Made by a program: the position numbers and the translations under genes. Under the pieces are notes generated by a model. The model searched no databases. It saw only the letters and a list, made by a program, of their open reading frames with translations, and was not told where the DNA came from. From an uncultured Sphingobacteriales bacterium (GTDB lineage Bacteria; Bacteroidota; Bacteroidia; Chitinophagales; Chitinophagaceae), in contig CALKHN010000120.1 in assembly GCA_937991535.1 (NCBI GenBank), forward strand, positions 1-60,785: a stretch of 60,785 nucleotides of DNA, read 5' to 3'. Of the stretch, positions 54,237-60,785 are shown piece after piece (position 1 is the stretch's first letter; each line of letters starts with the position of its first letter).

Positions 54237-54881
54237 CTATTGCAATGGCAAATTGGCTTCATTTCGTTGATGCAGCTTTTGAGATATTTTGAGCACGTTC
54301 AAAAGCTCCTTAATCGTTGTTGCGCCTTTGTCTTTTGTGTACCACAAATGCAGGCTCTTTTCAAAGTCGTCCCAGGTGATGCTGTTTTTGTTCGCTTTCC
54401 AGTTCAGCATAATTTCCTGTGCAGATTCAGGACGTGGTCCCCACGTAGTAATCACCATGCCGAACGTGTCGTTATCCAAAACAATGAGTTTTGGGATAGA
54501 TTTAGCCCCGTTTGTTGTAAATTCCCCGATGAGTTCGGGGAACGCATCCCGTGAAACGATCCTTAACTGCACCTTGCCTTTTGTGGCTTCCGCTACTTTA
54601 TGAATGAGGGGTATAATTTGGGCGCAATCTCCGCACCACGCATCGCCAATTAACAGCCATTTGAAGTTTTGGGTATTTGATCCTACTTCTGCCAATTCCT
54701 GCTCAGACAAAAAAACGGTTTTGTCTATCCTGTTCATTCGCTGCACATTCAGTTTGGTAAAGTTCACCAGTTCTGTGCTGTGGTTATTGCCTGTTGTTTT
54801 ATTTTCTGCTACAAGGTTATCAACCAACTCACGATAGCCCTGATAGGATAATCCTGCATTAAATATTTTTGCTAAGTCCAT
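54237..54881 (-). CDS. Thioredoxin-family protein
   Basis: 214 residues with a thioredoxin fold and active site WCGDC (Cys83, Cys86), followed by a cis-proline segment SIPKLIVLDND. There is no signal peptide, so it should work in the cytoplasm. This variety of thioredoxin-like protein is common in Bacteroidota and has no fixed partner. In this block it may keep metal-stressed thiols or MerA-type cysteines reduced (inference). The gap to the upstream DUF6695 gene is 26 bp. Confidence 0.85.
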   Translation of the reverse strand: MDLAKIFNAGLSYQGYRELVDNLVAENKTTGNNHSTELVNFTKLNVQRMNRIDKTVFLSEQELAEVGSNTQNFKWLLIGDAWCGDCAQIIPLIHKVAEATKGKVQLRIVSRDAFPELIGEFTTNGAKSIPKLIVLDNDTFGMVITTWGPRPESAQEIMLNWKANKNSITWDDFEKSLHLWYTKDKGATTIKELLNVLKISQKLHQRNEANLPLQ

Positions 54882-54907
54882 GTTGAATTTCGAATTGTTA
54901 TTGTTCT

Positions 54908-55858
54908 TTAAGCATTTCTTTGAAAGTTCAGCTTTTGGTTATCCTGTATAATGTTTACTTCTGCACAATGGCTCAAATAGGTATAGCTGTAATGTTCTTC
55001 AATCTTAAAAGGCTGCCCCGAAGCCTGCCGGAACAACCCGCTGCATTCAAGTTTTCCATCAGCATTGTATCTGGATATGAGAAAGCCGTTTTCTCGTTTC
55101 CCGATATGGAACCATGAGCCACAGCCCTCTCCGCTCAGCCACTGGATGCCGGAGGGCAAATGAGCGGGTTTTGCAGGGGGCGGCAATACGTTATGACAGG
55201 CTGTTTTTGTTTCATTGTAAAATCTTATCCTGTTAAAATTCCCTTTGGGTACAGACCTGTTAATTCCTATAACGGTGTAATGGTGAAGCAACTTTACAGT
55301 GCCAAGCGGTGTAGGGCTTAACGTCTTCCGAAAGGCAAGCATCAGCTTATAAAACCATTTCGGGTTTCCGCTTAAAATAACGGTATTGACAAAGCGGGAA
55401 CAGTTGGTTCCTTTGGGCAAAAACGGTCCGTATTGAATGGGCGACTGCGCCTGCATACTGATCGCTTTTGCATAAGCTTTTTCAAATTCTATTTCACAAT
55501 AGGAGGCGTTTATATTCCCATCGCCGTGGCAGGATGTGTTCCTGTACAACTCATATAAGATTTCGGTATAGTTGCACAATCTCCCGTCCTCAATCACAGC
55601 CTTGCTATTCATGGCAAGGTCGTGGTCGGTAAAGGCACTTCTTACCCTGCCATGCTGGTAAAGTGCGTGGTATCTGCCAAAGTCGAAATAATAGCACTCC
55701 CCGGTTTCTTTTTTGATGAGCACAATGGCAGCATGTCCGACCCTGTAATAATTAAATTTGTTCAGACCGAGCCACTTCATTGGGGTGTCATACCAGGCGC
55801 CTGCATTTTTGCAGAGCGTTTGGGGCCACGCCAGTGCTATCGCAATTCCATTACGCAT
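54908..55858 (-). CDS. DUF6695-like protein of unknown function
   Basis: 316 residues, soluble. It begins with AIALAWPQTLCKNAGAWYD and has conserved-looking stretches GHAAIVLI, YFDFGRYHALY, GTNCSRFVNTVI and WLSGEGCGSWFHI. The GHAAIVLI and NCSRFVN elements resemble the His and Cys parts of papain-like NlpC/P60 or LRAT-like enzymes, but I cannot assign them securely. The start overlaps the stop of the NRDE gene by 8 bp, so the two are probably made together. Confidence 0.6.
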   Translation of the reverse strand: MRNGIAIALAWPQTLCKNAGAWYDTPMKWLGLNKFNYYRVGHAAIVLIKKETGECYYFDFGRYHALYQHGRVRSAFTDHDLAMNSKAVIEDGRLCNYTEILYELYRNTSCHGDGNINASYCEIEFEKAYAKAISMQAQSPIQYGPFLPKGTNCSRFVNTVILSGNPKWFYKLMLAFRKTLSPTPLGTVKLLHHYTVIGINRSVPKGNFNRIRFYNETKTACHNVLPPPAKPAHLPSGIQWLSGEGCGSWFHIGKRENGFLISRYNADGKLECSGLFRQASGQPFKIEEHYSYTYLSHCAEVNIIQDNQKLNFQRNA

Positions 55859-56591
55859 TAATTTCGGGTGAAGTATTTAAAAGTTCTGTTGCATAAGCCC
55901 TGTGATTCAGTATATCGTAATATCTGAACACGGGATTTCCATTTCTAAAATGAAGCTGTGAAATGCTAAGGGTCATTAAATCGTCCCCGCCGCTCATTAC
56001 AATATCGCGGAAGGTACATGGCCCATGTTTATTGCAGTGAAAGGCTAAGATGTTCCGCCCGTCTGTATCTTTAAATTTCTCTATCCATTCTTCAAATAGT
56101 TTCGCCCGCTTTAATTGAATTTTCGGGCTGTACAATGTAGCCGAAGACCAGATTTGACTTTTACAGGTGCTCAACCGGCTTAGATGCTTGTTTGTACCGT
56201 CCCACCTGAACTCTGTAAATTCAGGCATAATACCTGATGGGTAATTAAGGCTAATCATTGTGAACGGCTCTATCCCGTTCAGATTGATAGCTTTCGAGAA
56301 ATCATAAGCGTTTTTATACTTAAAACTTTCCAGTAGGATTAAGCCGCGACTCCGCACATACCTTTCCTGTTTCACATGGTTATGGAATGCCCCGTTTAAG
56401 AGGCAAACGATACGACCGTTATAGTCGGAGGCAATCCAGGTTCCCCCCGCTACTTCATCTTTCGGGTAAATGAGGTCTGTGCCGTAAGCCTGGTATTTGG
56501 TTGGCGGTATGGTGGCTCTGCCTGCTTTCTCATCCCTGCTCGAAGTGAGGTAAAAGCCTCCTGCGGTCGGTATGTAGGTTACCGTACACAT
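55851..56591 (-). CDS. NRDE-family protein (TANGO2-like)
   Basis: 246 residues. It begins MCTVTYIP, so after removal of Met the Cys2 would be the N-terminal nucleophile of this Ntn-hydrolase-like family. The signature SSRDEKAGR corresponds to the N-R-D-E motif, followed by GGTWIASDYNGR. Relatives (TANGO2/NRDE, HtaA-linked proteins) have been tied to heme and lipid handling, but the bacterial role is open. The start overlaps the DinB stop by 13 bp. Confidence 0.85.
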   Translation of the reverse strand: MCTVTYIPTAGGFYLTSSRDEKAGRATIPPTKYQAYGTDLIYPKDEVAGGTWIASDYNGRIVCLLNGAFHNHVKQERYVRSRGLILLESFKYKNAYDFSKAINLNGIEPFTMISLNYPSGIMPEFTEFRWDGTNKHLSRLSTCKSQIWSSATLYSPKIQLKRAKLFEEWIEKFKDTDGRNILAFHCNKHGPCTFRDIVMSGGDDLMTLSISQLHFRNGNPVFRYYDILNHRAYATELLNTSPEINA

Positions 56592-57085
56592 TTGTTCTGG
56601 TATCGTATGGTGGATGGAGCATAACCGAAATTGTCCGCTATTAGTGCGGTCAAATTCATATCAGTGAGGGCAACTTTGATGAGTGCCTGATGGTGTATGC
56701 TGTGTTCAAGATTATAGGCCAACTCCCGGAAAAAAGTAGTTTGGATTAGTAAGGGCGCCTGCCCGTCCGAAGTGGAATAGTCTGCCACTAATGTTACGGG
56801 AAAATCCTGCATTCCTTTCGATAAGATATTTAACAAACCCTTTATGGTTTCGGAAGCGAAATCAATATCTGTTTCCAGTATTAAATCCCGCTGGCGCACA
56901 TCGTAGTTTACCACCTTTGTATGCCCGGCTTTAAACAGGCATTGGTAAAACTCTACAATGTGCCGTACATGCTGACCAATGGAGGCATGTGCTAATACAT
57001 CTAACTTTGTATTATATTGTTCCTGCGACAGGTTGTTGAGCAGGTCGTTCAGCCCTAAAAGATTGTTGATGATGTACTGCTTCAT
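56579..57085 (-). CDS. DinB/YfiT-type four-helix protein
   Basis: 168 residues, all-alpha. Possible metal ligands are His in the helix ASIGQHVRHIVEF and a second pair, HSIHHQ, near residue 135, which match the three-histidine metal site of the DinB-like fold. Members include thiol-dependent transferases such as mycothiol and bacillithiol enzymes, so a thiol-related task is possible. It is the first gene of an overlapping DinB-NRDE-DUF6695 set. Confidence 0.82.
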   Translation of the reverse strand: MKQYIINNLLGLNDLLNNLSQEQYNTKLDVLAHASIGQHVRHIVEFYQCLFKAGHTKVVNYDVRQRDLILETDIDFASETIKGLLNILSKGMQDFPVTLVADYSTSDGQAPLLIQTTFFRELAYNLEHSIHHQALIKVALTDMNLTALIADNFGYAPSTIRYQNKCVR

Positions 57086-57188
57086 TGCTTTTCATTTTAC
57101 GGTTATGATGATTTCCTTGCTCCGGTATGCTTCTACCGATTTGAATTCCGCAACTATATTCCTGTTCTGTTTGCTTTGCATATTACCA

Positions 57189-57650
57189 TTACAGGAGTGC
57201 TTCCCCACCTTGTATTTTCCAGCTTCTTCTTTTTTCGAGTAAATAATCAATGCTGAATTTACCAGAGCCGAATGCAATCAGGGCAATAAGCATGATCATG
57301 TAATACAGTGGAATTTCAAAGCCGTTTTCCCCCGCTTCAAAGCCGTTGCTCCAATGAACGGTAGCAATGGCTACAATCATGGTAATGATTAACGGGATAG
57401 AAATAATACGGGTGAACAGCCCCAATGCCAGCAAAACAACACCGAGTGTTTCTGTGCCGGCAGCCAGGTAAGCGTTCAGCACCGGCAGGGGTATATGGAT
57501 GCGCTCAAACCATTCCGCGATGCTGCTTATATCCTTAACCTTCATCAGGGCCGGATTAAGAAAGCCGTAGGCTAAGATTAAACGGATAAACAGCAGGGAC
57601 AGGTCTTTTAGCTTACCTGCGCCACAGTAGTATTTGTCTATTGGGTTCAT
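57189..57650 (-). CDS. DoxX-family membrane protein of the metallophore system (HvfX-like)
   Basis: 153 residues with four membrane helices: LSLLFIRLILAYGFLNPALM, an AAGTETLGVVLLALG helix, IISIPLIITMIVAIATVHW, and IPLYYMIMLIALIAFGSG. DoxX proteins are the usual fourth member of HvfABC/bufferin loci, where their role is not settled. It starts 28 bp behind the stop of the hvfC-like gene. Confidence 0.85.
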   Translation of the reverse strand: MNPIDKYYCGAGKLKDLSLLFIRLILAYGFLNPALMKVKDISSIAEWFERIHIPLPVLNAYLAAGTETLGVVLLALGLFTRIISIPLIITMIVAIATVHWSNGFEAGENGFEIPLYYMIMLIALIAFGSGKFSIDYLLEKRRSWKIQGGEALL

Positions 57651-57678
57651 TTAAGAAATGTTTTTTAACCGTTCATTT

Positions 57679-58446
57679 TTAGTTTATAGTTGCCTGTTGC
57701 TTTTTGTATCCGAGCACGAGGTTGTTTGCAAAAGCAAACTGTTCAAATTCATCCAGCGCATTCATTACAATATTTATATCGGGTTCGTATTTCACCAGTA
57801 TCCTTACCAAATCATTTTTTGTTATTTCCATTTCATTCATTTCAATCAGTATTTCTACAAAGGGATATGACAGGTCATTGAATTTTACCTGCCTGGTGTA
57901 ATAATCCCTGTGGACAGATACAAAGTATTGTCCCTTGTCTTCTTCCACAATCTTTTTGGCATCCTTTAGATGTACAGGATAATGCAGGGCTAATATTTTT
58001 ATTTCAGGGTTTGGCACATAAACAGCGTCCTCTGCTTTACCCGTTTGCTTAAACGGTGTAATGGGCAGATCTTCCATCATAAAGACCTCTATTTCCAGCC
58101 ATTCGTATTGCAGAAGTTCTTTTAAGAACGGGATGGCTTTATCTGCGGGAAAATCATTGTGCTGGTAATATTCGCTGAATTCCTGCGGCAACTGCCACAC
58201 ATGGGGCGTTTGGCACTTGTGGCTTTCAAAGAAATGGGCAACCGCAGCGTTCCATATTTTTTTGCCTGCCACTTTTCTTGCAATGGGGAAGGCAGATTTT
58301 AAAGTATCTTTTACCACGTTAAACACCAGCCTGCGGTAATGAAAGGTATGCTCCTGTATGCTGGTTGGCGGCTCGTTCATACCTGTTCTGCAAAACAACC
58401 CCAAATCGGTTTGCAGCGCAAAGGTTTTATTCGCTGATAGCTGCAT
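57679..58446 (-). CDS. HvfC/BufC-like partner of the MNIO enzyme (DUF2063)
   Basis: 255 residues. The N-terminal DUF2063 domain is recognisable from HYRRLVFNVVKDTLKSAFPI and ARKVAGKKIWNAAVAHFF, followed by a C-terminal winged-helix-like region (from about residue 150). Proteins of this type bind the precursor peptide and present it to the MNIO enzyme. The first ATG at 58446 lies 20 bp inside the hvfB-like gene, an overlap that indicates coupled translation; the ATG at 58377 would cut into the family domain. Confidence 0.87.
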   Translation of the reverse strand: MQLSANKTFALQTDLGLFCRTGMNEPPTSIQEHTFHYRRLVFNVVKDTLKSAFPIARKVAGKKIWNAAVAHFFESHKCQTPHVWQLPQEFSEYYQHNDFPADKAIPFLKELLQYEWLEIEVFMMEDLPITPFKQTGKAEDAVYVPNPEIKILALHYPVHLKDAKKIVEEDKGQYFVSVHRDYYTRQVKFNDLSYPFVEILIEMNEMEITKNDLVRILVKYEPDINIVMNALDEFEQFAFANNLVLGYKKQQATIN

Positions 58447-59263
58447 GACTTTCCGGGTTTAAAATATTTTCTTTGATGCTTCTTAGCTCGTCAATCTCCG
58501 TTTGCAGTTCCGACAATTCCGGTATATTGAAATCACGCTCCAGGAGTACCGGAACATCCCTGTTCAACTTTGCTATGGTATAGCGGAACAGGTCAAAAAC
58601 AGGGTCTATAATATCCGCCCCGTGTGTATCAATGATCAGCTTGTCGTTTACCTGTAAATGCCCCGCCATGTGGAGGTATCTTACTTTGTTCAAAGGCATT
58701 TTGGAAATGAACTTGCGGGCATCGTACTGGTGGTTAAAAGCGTTTACATATACGTTGTTCACGTCCAGCAGCAACTCGCAATCTGTCCTGTTCACTATCT
58801 CGTTTACGAAATCTTCCTCCGGCATTTCGGCTTTTAAAACGGTGTAGTAGCTTCCGTTTTCCAAAATCAACCGCCTGCCCAATATATCCTGCACTTTCAG
58901 GATGTTTTCTGAAACCCTGTTGATGGCTTCCTGCGTAAAAGGAATAGGGAGGAGATCGTACAAATGTGCATTATCTACTTTGGAAAAGGTAAGGTGTTCG
59001 GAGTACAGAACAGCTTGCGTTTCATCCAAAAAGACTTTTACTTTCTTAACGAAATCCACCTCGATACCCTCCGGGCTGCCTACAGATAAAGAAAGTCCAT
59101 GACAATAAAGCTGGTATTTTTCAAGCACTTTTTTCAACTCTCTTTTCCAATAGCCGCCGATCCCCATCCAGTTTTCAGGGGCTACTTCTATGAAGTCCGG
59201 CTTCAAAACCGTTGAGCTTAAGAACGCATCCGCAAAATCTTTGCGATAACCAATACCTACCAT
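58427..59263 (-). CDS. MNIO-family (DUF692) peptide-modifying iron oxidase, HvfB/BufB-like
   Basis: 278 residues from the ATG at 59263; the frame is open to a GTG at 59302, but the family starts at MVGIGYRKDF. TIM-barrel multinuclear non-heme iron oxidase. Ligand-like residues appear in the family's order: His55 (CHGLSLS), His90 (YSEHLTFS), Glu135 (LENGSYY), Asp167 (LLDVNNVYVN), His198/His202 (HMAGH), Asp212 and His214 (DTHG), Glu242 (LLERDF). Such enzymes turn precursor cysteines into oxazolone-thioamide or thiooxazole groups that bind copper. The precursor gene is directly upstream. Confidence 0.93.
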   Translation of the reverse strand: MVGIGYRKDFADAFLSSTVLKPDFIEVAPENWMGIGGYWKRELKKVLEKYQLYCHGLSLSVGSPEGIEVDFVKKVKVFLDETQAVLYSEHLTFSKVDNAHLYDLLPIPFTQEAINRVSENILKVQDILGRRLILENGSYYTVLKAEMPEEDFVNEIVNRTDCELLLDVNNVYVNAFNHQYDARKFISKMPLNKVRYLHMAGHLQVNDKLIIDTHGADIIDPVFDLFRYTIAKLNRDVPVLLERDFNIPELSELQTEIDELRSIKENILNPESHAAISE

Positions 59264-59331
59264 GATGCCGCGTTTTAAAAAAGTAAGAAACCGGCATTGC
59301 ACAACACCGACTTCTTACCCGGGTAAGAAAA

Positions 59332-59634
59332 TTAGTTGTTAGGCTTCTTTTGGTCTTTTGCTTGTTCTTTGGCGTCTTTTTTGCTGCTTTTTCCTCCGCA
59401 TTTTCCCTCACCGCATTTGCCGTCTTTGGTTTTCCCTTTTTTCATTTCCGCTTTTTTGTCGCCGCATTTGGCATCTTTGGTTTTGGTGCTGTCCGTTTTC
59501 TTGTCGCCACATTTCGCATCAGAGACCGTAACAGCGTTGGCATTGGTTGTTCTCAGACTGGCAAATGCCGGAACTGTTCCCATTGTAACGGCACTTAATG
59601 CAAGCGCACCTACTAAAATTGATGACTTTTTCAT
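59332..59634 (-). CDS. Secreted Cys-repeat RiPP precursor, HvfA/bufferin-like
   Basis: 100 residues. The signal peptide ends near VPAFA (residue 26). The mature part is very rich in Lys, Asp and Gly and has four cysteines, all in KCG: Cys42 and Cys57 in two DAKCGDKK units, Cys74 and Cys79 in DGKCGEGKCGGK. The last unit matches the EGKCG motif that MNIO enzymes modify in HvfA of Haemophilus (established for that family). A lysine-rich tail follows. The product should be a secreted or periplasmic copper-binding peptide. First gene of the long minus-strand block; its promoter must lie in 59635-59800. Confidence 0.88.
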   Translation of the reverse strand: MKKSSILVGALALSAVTMGTVPAFASLRTTNANAVTVSDAKCGDKKTDSTKTKDAKCGDKKAEMKKGKTKDGKCGEGKCGGKSSKKDAKEQAKDQKKPNN

Positions 59635-59811
59635 TTTTGATATAATTTTATGTTACAGAACAGCATTATTGCTATTCTTATACATTAATTCCAAAGACCC
59701 CCAAAAATCACCCTGCACCCGAATTTTTTTTATACCATTCATTAGCATAAAACAAAAAATAGTATCAAAAACTAACCGTGCAGCCATCACATTATCTCCG
59801 GCTTTTCGGGG
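59635..59811 (-). promoter_or_regulatory. Upstream region of the metallophore operon
   Basis: A/T-rich stretch in front of the precursor gene. It is the only intergenic space upstream of the whole block large enough for a regulated promoter. No standard TTTG/TAnnTTTG pair is evident, in keeping with use of an alternative sigma factor (weak, negative evidence). Confidence 0.4.
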
Positions 59812-59820
59812 TTTTCCCTA

Positions 59821-59844
59821 CTGGTGGGTGTCTTCACCCACCAG
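59821..59844 (+). repeat. REP-type hairpin, left of transposase relic
   Basis: Perfect 10-bp stem ctggtgggtg / cacccaccag with loop tctt, preceded by ttttcccta. It has the same loop and flank as the inverted hairpins at 60186 and 60365. Confidence 0.8.
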
Positions 59845-59882
59845 CATAACTTGCAAGAATATTTCTCTAAACATTGCACCTA

Positions 59883-60215
59883 TGAACATACGACACAAAA
59901 GACAAGGTCAAATGGAATTGCAGAATGTATATTTTTATACCGACACTGTCATTGACTTTAAGCATTTGTTAGAAGATGATAGCATAAAGCTTATTATCAT
60001 CCTGCACATCAAATAAAAAGATATCTGCAAACAAATAATCCACCGCAATTATTAAATTATTTATCAGGCAAAAACGATCGCCAGTATCAGTTCTGGAAAC
60101 GTGACCCTCTGGCTATTCCGTTAAGTACGATAAAAATATTAGAACAAAATTTGGTTTCCTGACACATTATAAGGAGTGCGTGTTTCGGTGTGTGAAGACA
60201 CACACCGATAGGGGA
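59883..60215 (+). pseudogene. Relic of a REP-associated tyrosine transposase (RAYT, IS200-like Y1 family)
   Basis: The 5' piece codes for 44 residues (59883-60016) that begin near MELQNVYFYTDTVIDFKHLL, like the N-terminus of Bacteroidota Y1 transposases. Shifted by one frame, the following DNA codes for RQYQFWKRDPLAIPLSTIKI and ends at a TGA (60160-60162), which matches the segment behind the HUH domain. The part between, with the HUH motif and catalytic Tyr, is gone. The gene is thus a dead remnant with an internal deletion and a frameshift. REP-like hairpins on both sides support a former REP/RAYT unit. Confidence 0.72.
60186..60207 (-). repeat. REP-type hairpin, inverted, copy 1
   Basis: Perfect 9-bp stem cggtgtgtg / cacacaccg with loop aaga, the complement of tctt. 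The following ataggggaa is the complement of the ttcccctat flank of the left hairpin. Confidence 0.8.
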
Positions 60216-60364
60216 AATCCACCACAATTATTAAATTATTTATCAGGCAAAAACGATCGCCAGTATCAGTTCTGGAAACGTGACCCTCTGGCTATTCCGT
60301 TAAGTACGATAAAAATATTAGAACAAAATTTGGTTTCCTGACACATTATAAGGAGTGCGTGTTT

Positions 60365-60386
60365 CGGTGTGTGAAGACACACACCG
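60365..60386 (-). repeat. REP-type hairpin, inverted, copy 2
   Basis: Identical to the hairpin at 60186-60207, repeated with the 179-bp duplication. Confidence 0.8.
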
Positions 60387-60394
60387 ATAGGGGA

Positions 60395-60785
60395 AAAATA
60401 ATTCCTTTTCGTTCGAAGCCAGGATCACTGATCCTTGCAATCCCGCTACTGGAAAGGGTTGCAGGAATCGGCACAGGTTATTGGCAATTCTCGCCGTTGT
60501 TGGTGTTCGTGCAATGGGCAATGTGTGTCGGCATCACCAACAACAAGAGATGATATTTGATTCGACAGTGAATAAAAGAAGCGGGAGTTGTCTTAAAGCA
60601 AAATTGGTTATCCTGCTGGTGACAACACCAGGCAGGGGCGGTACATTTCCCTATCTTGATTTTTTGGTAAACCAGGCTAAAAACAATGCTCACCTGTTAC
60701 GCAAAGCTTCCGAAAGCTTAAGTTCTAAACCATTAGTGTCCGGTAAAAATACTTGATTGATAAATTAAAAGGAGGCGAGTAGCCT
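60395..60785. other. Unassigned right end of the window
   Basis: 391 bp. A frame of 91 codons runs on the plus strand from 60481 to 60756 (ending SLSSKPLVSGKNT) and shorter ones on both strands, but none resembles a family I know and none has a convincing start. It may be further debris of mobile DNA. Confidence 0.35.

Larger units (their letters stand above)
60037..60394 (+). repeat. Tandem duplication, two 179-bp units
   Basis: 60037-60215 and 60216-60394 are identical except for one base (ccaccgc against ccaccac). Each unit holds the 3' transposase fragment plus one inverted REP hairpin. Confidence 0.93.

Noticed and set aside
57092..57277. 61-codon minus-strand frame between doxX and the DinB gene
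   Set aside because: It overlaps the 3' end of doxX by 89 bp in another frame, has an odd composition and resembles nothing known. It is most likely chance.
59336..59882. Long plus-strand frame opposite the precursor gene
   Set aside because: It is a Phe/Ser-rich mirror of the Lys/Gly-rich precursor. Only its last 44 codons, from 59883, have meaning, as the start of the transposase relic.
60405..60480. tRNA-like T-loop bases (gttcgaagcc)
   Set aside because: No acceptor, D or anticodon stems can be formed around it.

Overview
The window looks like chromosomal DNA of a Bacteroidota bacterium, most likely of the family Chitinophagaceae. The signs are a SusC/SusD pair, Bacteroidota-type -7 promoter boxes (TAnnTTTG) close to start codons, a short primary sigma factor of the Bacteroidota type, a START-like protein beside an LptF/LptG permease, a LytTR regulator, and degenerate intergenic ~10-bp repeats. 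The family assignment is inference. No rRNA, tRNA or CRISPR array was recognised.

Layout. 1-5.6 kb: the 3' part of a HEAT-repeat/cytochrome c protein, a ceramidase-fold protein that seems to lack the catalytic serine, and an HGSNAT-like membrane acyltransferase. 5.7-8.6 kb: nadC, a SUI1/YciH-type factor and glycyl-tRNA synthetase. 8.7-19.6 kb: a DUF2157/GDYXXLXY membrane pair, a membrane-anchored AraC-type regulator, and secreted or outer-membrane proteins (alpha/beta hydrolase, amidohydrolase, gamma-glutamyltransferase, TonB receptor). 20-29.6 kb: trmD, an L,D-transpeptidase, a complete phosphorelay (hybrid kinase, HPt, LytTR regulator), adenine deaminase and an M20 dipeptidase. 30.1-42.5 kb: an eight-gene sugar locus on one strand (AraC regulator, MFS transporter, TIM-barrel isomerase, SusC, SusD, DUF1080/3-keto-disaccharide hydrolase, sugar dehydrogenase-like propeller fused to a cupredoxin, PmoA-family lipoprotein). 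It is bracketed by two direct copies of a 64-bp hairpin repeat. 42.7-50.8 kb: housekeeping genes (LptF/G, START-like protein, rpoD, ffh, rpsP, rimM, a 50-residue membrane peptide, pyrD).

50.9-59.6 kb is the most interesting part. Thirteen genes run on the minus strand. At the upstream end is a compact RiPP metallophore system: a secreted Cys-Gly-repeat precursor (HvfA/bufferin-like), an MNIO-family (DUF692) iron enzyme, a DUF2063/HvfC partner and a DoxX membrane protein. These are followed by DinB, NRDE, DUF6695 and thioredoxin-like genes, then a fused mercury transporter MerTP, mercuric reductase MerA, a small Cys-containing ORF and an ECF sigma factor. The likely joint role is handling of soft metals (copper, mercury), with the modified peptide binding metal outside the cytoplasm.

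The right edge (59.8-60.4 kb) holds the wreck of a REP-associated tyrosine transposase (RAYT). Hairpins with the same loop and compensatory stem changes lie on both sides of it, and its 3' part is duplicated in tandem with a 179-bp period.
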